Assembly (NCBI GenBank): GCA_945787715.1
Contig: CALZJE010000003.1
Coordinates: 70,088 to 134,087 of the forward strand
From: an uncultured Ectothiorhodospiraceae bacterium
GTDB lineage: Bacteria; Pseudomonadota; Gammaproteobacteria; S012-40
Length of the DNA stretch: 64,000 nt
Direction: 5' to 3'
Part shown: in pieces, positions 59,615-64,000 of the stretch
Layout: each line of letters begins with the position of its first letter
Numbering within the stretch: position 1 is the first letter of the stretch
The notes under the pieces: generated by a model
What the model saw: only the letters and a program-made list of their open reading frames with translations
What the model was told of the DNA's origin: nothing
Databases searched by the model: none
Position numbers and translations under genes: made by a program

Positions 59615-60415
59615 ATGTTTGGTTTTTTAAAAAAGATGTTTGCTGGCGGAGCGGAAGCGGAACAAAGTTTATACGATCGAATTGGTGGGGAAGCTGCTGT
59701 CGATGCCGCAGTTGATATCTTTTATCGAAAAGTATTAGCAGATGATCGTATTAACAAGTTTTTCGAAAGCGTTGACATGGACAATCAAGCCGCCAAGCAA
59801 AAAGCTTTTTTAACCATGGCATTTGGTGGACCAAATAATTATACCGGTGAAGATATGCGCAAAGGGCATGCTCATTTGGTTGAACAAGGTTTGAATGCCT
59901 CTCATTTTGATGCTGTTATGGAAAACTTGGGCGCCACTCTCAAAGAGCTAAACGTACCTGATGATCTTATTGCCGAAGCTGCAGCAATTGCGGAAAGCAC
60001 AAGAGCTGATGTTCTGGCTGGCTGGACTACTGAAGAAAGAGCCGCTCAAAAACAGAGTCTTTATGACCGTATTGGTGGAGAAGCAGCCGTTAATGCTGCA
60101 GTCGATATTTTTTACCGTAAAGTGTTGGCTGATGATCGAATTAACAAATTCTTTGAAGATGTTGATATGGATAATCAAGCAGCCAAGCAAAAAGCTTTCT
60201 TAACCATGGCGTTTGGCGGTCCACATAACTACACGGGAGAAGATATGCGTAAAGGTCATGCTCATCTTGTGAAAGAGGGATTAAACGATAGCCATTTTGA
60301 TGCAGTGATGGAAAACTTGGCCGCGACATTAACTGAGCTAAATGTTCCAGATGATTTAATTGCCGAAGCTGCAGCTATTGCTGAAAGCACTCGTAATGAC
60401 GTACTAGGTAAGTAA
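59615..60415 (+). CDS. Two-domain tandem truncated hemoglobin (group I)
   Basis: A 266-residue protein holding two nearly identical group I truncated globin domains (about residues 18-132 and 148-266) joined by WTTEERAAQK. Each domain starts SLYDRIGGEAAV, carries AAVDIFYRKVLADDRINKFF, and has the proximal His in KGHAHL (His85 and His215). A short basic/hydrophobic N-terminus (MFGFLKKMF) could touch membrane. GGAGG lies 9 bases before the ATG. The two copies share about 90 percent of amino acids but differ at many third codon positions. Group I globins can detoxify nitric oxide with oxygen. An NsrR-like site and a strong terminator bracket the gene. Confidence 0.93.
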   Translation: MFGFLKKMFAGGAEAEQSLYDRIGGEAAVDAAVDIFYRKVLADDRINKFFESVDMDNQAAKQKAFLTMAFGGPNNYTGEDMRKGHAHLVEQGLNASHFDAVMENLGATLKELNVPDDLIAEAAAIAESTRADVLAGWTTEERAAQKQSLYDRIGGEAAVNAAVDIFYRKVLADDRINKFFEDVDMDNQAAKQKAFLTMAFGGPHNYTGEDMRKGHAHLVKEGLNDSHFDAVMENLAATLTELNVPDDLIAEAAAIAESTRNDVLGK

Positions 60416-60432
60416 ACTAGCAGCTCTTTTTA

Positions 60433-60464
60433 GGGGGATATGCTTCGGCATATCTCCCTTTTTT
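60433..60464 (+). terminator. Strong terminator after the tandem globin
   Basis: GGGGGATATGC and GCATATCTCCC form an 11-bp stem (one G-U) with the very stable TTCG tetraloop, followed by six T. It lies 17 bases after the stop. Confidence 0.93.
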
Positions 60465-60567
60465 GTTTTGGAGATATCAAAAAATTTGATCTTAAACAGC
60501 GATATCTTGAGAATGTCGATAGCATATTGGAGCTATTATTCTCCTAACGGAATTTAGGAGAACGACA

Positions 60568-61008
60568 ATGAGAGAAATTAAACAGATTCTTACTGCACAG
60601 CCTACGTCTGATGGTGCTGGTGTTAAATTGAACAGTGTATTTGGTGGCAAAGAGCCACGTCGATTTGATCCTTTTTTATTATTAGATGAATTTGGATCAG
60701 AAGAAGGGGCGGATTATATTGCCGGATTTCCTTCACATTCTCACCGAGGATTTGAAACAGTTACTTATATGTTGCAAGGAAAGATGTTGCATGAGGATCA
60801 TCTTGGCAATCGTGGATTGCTGAATGATGGTGATGTGCAGTGGATGACAGCAGCACGGGATTATTCATTCAGAAATGCCGCAGCAGGAAAATGGCTTGAT
60901 GAGAGGCTTTCACCTTTGGCTGAATTTGCCAGCTTAAGAGAAAGAGAGCAAGCAATAACTGATTATCGAACCGGGACTTTAGTTGCTCCAAAGTTACACC
61001 AAAAGTAG
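60568..61008 (+). pseudogene. Pirin gene broken by a frameshift
   Basis: The first about 97 codons encode a good pirin N-terminus: GAGVKLNSVFGGKEPRRFDP, FLLLDEFG and FPSHSHRGFETVTYMLQGKM with the metal-binding His pair. At about 60855 the frame shifts: the pirin sequence GIIHSEMPQQENGL, then RGFHLWLNLPA, continues in the next frame from 60857 to a TAA at 60935. The original frame runs on without similarity to 61008. The second cupin domain is missing, so the protein would be about half of the usual 230-290 residues. It is most likely inactive. Confidence 0.8.
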
Positions 61009-61188
61009 AAACATCCACGTGACCTTTTTTATGCAGGATAACACATTGATATTAATGAGTTATCTTCTGCTCATATGCAGTTATTATATTGTTTTATCGG
61101 CATATAAAGATAATTATATATGATTTCAATTTATCAACTATCCAGCCTATATTCAATTATTCATCATTAGATATATTGAGTTGCTGTA

Positions 61189-61959
61189 GTGGAAAGTCTT
61201 TATGTATTATCAGGATTAGCAGTTGGTTTGTTAGTTGGAATGACTGGTGTTGGTGGTGGCGCACTAATGACGCCATTGCTCGTGCTAGGATTTAATATAT
61301 CTCCGCTCGTTGCTGTAGGGACAGATCTTTTGTTTGCTGCAGTAACAAAATCAATCGGCACTGTGACCCATGGCTGGCAAGGGACAGTACAGTGGAATAT
61401 TGTTGGTTTAATGGCTTTGGGCAGTATTCCTTCAACGTTTATTACCATTAATTTTTTATCCGATCTTCAGGCGCAAGGCGAAGTAGCGGATCTAATTATA
61501 AAAAACACCTTGGCGTCCGCATTGCTCTTGACTGCAACTTTACTCATTTTTAAAAACAATCTTACAAAATATTTCAGATCTCATCCCACTGAGCAAAGTA
61601 CGATGATGCAGTCGGGATTCACTATACTGGCAGGAGTTGGATTAGGTGTGCTTGTTACTATCTCATCCATTGGTTCTGGCGCTTTGGGTATTGTCATATT
61701 AACGCTGTTATACCCTCATAAGGAAACAGTGAAAATTGTAGGAACTGATATCGCTCATGCCGTACCATTAACTGCAATTGCGGGAGCAGGGCACTATCAT
61801 TTAGGCAGTGTTGATCTGGATCTATTATTTTGGTTATTACTTGGGTCGATTCCTGGGGTTTATATAGGAAGTCGTTTGGGCAAAAAGCTGCCCGAAAAAT
61901 TTATTCGTTATATTCTAGCCACTTTGTTGTTTAGCGTGAGTATTAAGCTTCTCGCTTAA
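61189..61959 (+). CDS. TauE/SafE-family sulfite/anion exporter
   Basis: A 256-residue membrane protein with about eight spans. The family motif is LVGMTGVGGGALMTPLLVLG near the N-terminus, repeated as VLVTISSIGSGALGIVIL in the second half. TSUP proteins export sulfite, sulfoacetate or related anions. The substrate cannot be predicted. A GTG start is used, with no strong ribosome site. It ends at a bidirectional terminator shared with typA. Confidence 0.88.
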   Translation: MESLYVLSGLAVGLLVGMTGVGGGALMTPLLVLGFNISPLVAVGTDLLFAAVTKSIGTVTHGWQGTVQWNIVGLMALGSIPSTFITINFLSDLQAQGEVADLIIKNTLASALLLTATLLIFKNNLTKYFRSHPTEQSTMMQSGFTILAGVGLGVLVTISSIGSGALGIVILTLLYPHKETVKIVGTDIAHAVPLTAIAGAGHYHLGSVDLDLLFWLLLGSIPGVYIGSRLGKKLPEKFIRYILATLLFSVSIKLLA

Positions 61960-61980
61960 AAATTAGAAATAGAACAAATA

Positions 61981-62012
61981 AAAAAGCCGCATTTTAAAAT
62001 GCGGCTTTTTTA
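61981..62012. terminator. Bidirectional terminator between tauE-like gene and typA
   Basis: AAAAAGCCGCATTTT and AAAATGCGGCTTTTT form a perfect palindrome with A and T runs on both sides, so it can end both converging transcripts. Confidence 0.93.
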
Positions 62013-62031
62013 TGATTAAGCATAAACTTGA

Positions 62032-63861
62032 TTAGGCGGACTTTTTATCTCTACCGGCTTTTTTACGATCACTTTCAGTTAGGATTTTCTTACGTAATCG
62101 GATGAAATTTGGAGTGACTTCGACCAACTCATCATCATCAATAAATTCAAGCGCCTGCTCCAGTGTTTGACGGATAGGTGGGACAAGATCGATTGCTTCG
62201 TCCGTACCGGAAGCGCGAACATTGGTAAGCTGCTTTCCTTTTAGTGGATTAACAACCAGGTCATTTGAGCGAGAGTGAATGCCGATGATCATACCTTCAT
62301 AGACTTCATCTCCATGCCCAATGAACATACGGCCGCGTTCTTGAAGATTCCATAGTGCGAATCCTACTGCTTTACCTTTGCTATTAGCGATCAATACACC
62401 GTTATTGCGAAGTCCAAAAGTGCCCTCTTTAAGCTTACCGTAGTGATCAAATACATTATAGAGCAAGCCAGTTCCCTGTGTTGCAGTTAAGAACTCAGTA
62501 CGGAAACCAATTAGACCACGAGAAGGAATAATAAAGTCTAAACGTACACGGCCTTTACCATCGGGAATCATGTTTTGAAGATTTCCGCCTCGCTCACCAA
62601 GCTTCTCCATAACGGTTCCTTGATGTTGATCTTCAACATCAACAGTGAGTTGTTCGAATGGCTCCATTTTAACGCCATCCTCTTCCTTGATAATAACTTC
62701 AGGACGAGAAACACCTAGCTCAAAACCTTCGCGGCGCATATTTTCAATCAAAATAGAAAGATGCAACTCGCCACGACCTGAAACGCGAAGACGATCAGGG
62801 TCTTCTGTGTCATCTACGCGTAGCGCAACATTAGTTAATAGCTCTTTGTCCAATCGATCACGAATATTTCGTGATGTTACGTATTTGCCGTCTTGTCCAG
62901 CCATCGGTGAGGTGTTGACCTGGAAAGTCATGCTAACCGTTGGTTCGTCGACTGAGAGAGGCGGCAATGCTTCTGGGTGATTTGGATCGCAAATCGTATC
63001 GGAGATGTTTAATCCTTCGATACCTGTGAATACAATAATATCACCGGCCTGGGCTTCAGGGACTTCTACACGATTTAGGCCGCTAAATCCCATAACGGTC
63101 AAGACGCGGCCGTTTCTCTTCTTACCTTCTCTATCGACAATGGCGACGGGTGTGTTGGTTTTAATTTTTCCGCGAGTGATGCGGCCGATACCAATAACAC
63201 CAACATAGCTGTTGTAGTCCAATGCGCTAACTTGCAATTGAAGAGGACCTTCAGTATCAAGGTTTGGTGGCGAGACGTGTTTTACGATAGCTTCGAAAAG
63301 CGGCGTCATGTCGCCCTCACGCACATCAGAATCTTCGCTGGCATAACCGTTTAGTGCTGACGCGTAAATTACAGGGAAGTCAAGTTGCTTATCTGTTGCG
63401 CCTAAACGATCAAATAAATCGAAGGTTTGATCCATAACCCAATCAGGTCGTGCACCTGGTCGGTCAATTTTATTGATAACAACAATAGGATTCAGGCCCA
63501 TGTCGAATGCTTTTTGCGTCACAAAGCGTGTTTGAGGCATTGGCCCATCTACTGCGTCAACAAGCAGTAAAACGCAATCTACCATGGACAATACTCGTTC
63601 AACCTCGCCACCGAAGTCAGCATGTCCTGGGGTGTCTACGATGTTAATTCGATAACCGTTCCACTCAATAGCGGTATTTTTCGCCAAGATTGTGATTCCA
63701 CGTTCTTTCTCAATGTCGTTGGAATCCATAACTCGTTCTTCCGCATCACCGCGGCCCTCGAGTGTGCCTGATTGTTGTAAAACTTTATCGACCAGTGTAG
63801 TTTTACCGTGGTCAACGTGCGCGATTATCGCGATGTTACGAAGATTCTCTAAGTTACTCAT
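62032..63861 (-). CDS. typA: Ribosome-associated GTPase TypA/BipA
   Basis: A 609-residue translational GTPase used in ribosome assembly and growth at low temperature or under stress. G1 [16 protein letters not shown]2 in [12 protein letters not shown]3 [14 protein letters not shown] and G4 [10 protein letters not shown] are intact. The EF-Tu/EF-G-like domains and the BipA-specific C-terminal part follow, with [13 protein letters not shown] and [16 protein letters not shown]. The length is normal. It is monocistronic here. Confidence 0.97.
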   Translation of the reverse strand: MSNLENLRNIAIIAHVDHGKTTLVDKVLQQSGTLEGRGDAEERVMDSNDIEKERGITILAKNTAIEWNGYRINIVDTPGHADFGGEVERVLSMVDCVLLLVDAVDGPMPQTRFVTQKAFDMGLNPIVVINKIDRPGARPDWVMDQTFDLFDRLGATDKQLDFPVIYASALNGYASEDSDVREGDMTPLFEAIVKHVSPPNLDTEGPLQLQVSALDYNSYVGVIGIGRITRGKIKTNTPVAIVDREGKKRNGRVLTVMGFSGLNRVEVPEAQAGDIIVFTGIEGLNISDTICDPNHPEALPPLSVDEPTVSMTFQVNTSPMAGQDGKYVTSRNIRDRLDKELLTNVALRVDDTEDPDRLRVSGRGELHLSILIENMRREGFELGVSRPEVIIKEEDGVKMEPFEQLTVDVEDQHQGTVMEKLGERGGNLQNMIPDGKGRVRLDFIIPSRGLIGFRTEFLTATQGTGLLYNVFDHYGKLKEGTFGLRNNGVLIANSKGKAVGFALWNLQERGRMFIGHGDEVYEGMIIGIHSRSNDLVVNPLKGKQLTNVRASGTDEAIDLVPPIRQTLEQALEFIDDDELVEVTPNFIRLRKKILTESDRKKAGRDKKSA

Positions 63862-63981
63862 AATATTGGCTACTATATATAGGTTAAAAACGGCTAAAAA
63901 ATGAGGCGCATTTTAACGGTATCGATGCGAATGAGCAAAGGATATCGGTAATTTAATGCGAGAATTTAAAGGAGAGAGTTT

Positions 63982-64000
63982 TTGATTATTGTAACTCTGT
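63982..64000 (+). CDS. Possible start of a gene cut by the window edge
   Basis: TTG at 63982 is preceded by GGAGAG at 63971-63976 and followed by codons for IIVTL. Six codons are too few for a family call. Confidence 0.25.

Overview
The window is a chromosomal segment of an AT-rich gammaproteobacterium. No rRNA or tRNA gene is visible, so the genus stays open. The assignment rests on gene families: Pseudomonas-type long PstC and PstA, a split class II ribonucleotide reductase (nrdJa/nrdJb), a two-subunit glycine decarboxylase (gcvPA/gcvPB) under a tandem glycine riboswitch, DUF484-GGDEF and HAMP-GGDEF cyclases, Gram-negative lipoproteins and outer-membrane proteins, and TypA/BipA. It reads as free-living and aerobic, with no plasmid or prophage signature.

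Layout. 1-6.4 kb: phosphate uptake (3' end of pstS, a thioredoxin-type arsC, then pstC-pstA-pstB-phoU behind tandem PhoB half-sites). 6.5-10.2 kb: four overlapping genes (TraB/GumN lipoprotein, small unknown, beta-helix/FnIII protein with a C-terminal CFI box, outer-membrane protein). 10.2-19.2 kb: TraB/PrgY membrane protein, DUF2007 protein, a diguanylate cyclase with GGNEF, nrdJa/nrdJb with NrdR-like boxes, an hsp20 gene with a sigma32-like promoter, and a region of decayed genes (lytic transglycosylase remnant, IS200/IS605 tnpA remnant, palindromic elements). 19.2-24.8 kb: a five-gene Hsp70 operon with a J-like protein lacking HPD. 25-31 kb: HExxH protein, FMN reductase, a diheme cytochrome fused to a formylglycine-generating-enzyme domain, a second SUMF1 lipoprotein, and an HtrA protease. 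31-35.2 kb: surface glycan genes (DUF5672, TPR-methyltransferase, glycosyltransferase, sulfotransferase). 35.3-41.4 kb: signal transduction (REC-HATPase protein, ethylbenzene-dehydrogenase-like periplasmic protein, histidine kinase, internally deleted GGDEF protein). 41.5-50 kb: an eight-gene minus-strand run gcvT-gcvH-gcvPA-tpx-gcvPB-dgkA-PfkB kinase-LTA-synthase-like protein. 50.4-64 kb: HU-like protein, DUF484-GGDEF cyclase, LVIVD propeller, lipoprotein, aldo/keto reductase, second HtrA, dtd, a tandem truncated globin with an NsrR-like site, a broken pirin gene, a TauE/SafE exporter and typA.

The points most worth a second look are the tandem two-domain truncated globin with an NsrR-like operator, the diheme-FGE fusion that keeps a C-x4-C pair, the Hsp70 operon with its degenerate J protein, the CFI-box operon, a palindromic element lying between nrdJa and nrdJb, and tpx placed between the two glycine decarboxylase subunit genes. 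Several small palindromic elements (11.7, 15.0, 18.9 and 34.4 kb) and several frameshifted or deleted genes show that the chromosome has been reshaped by mobile repeats and small indels.
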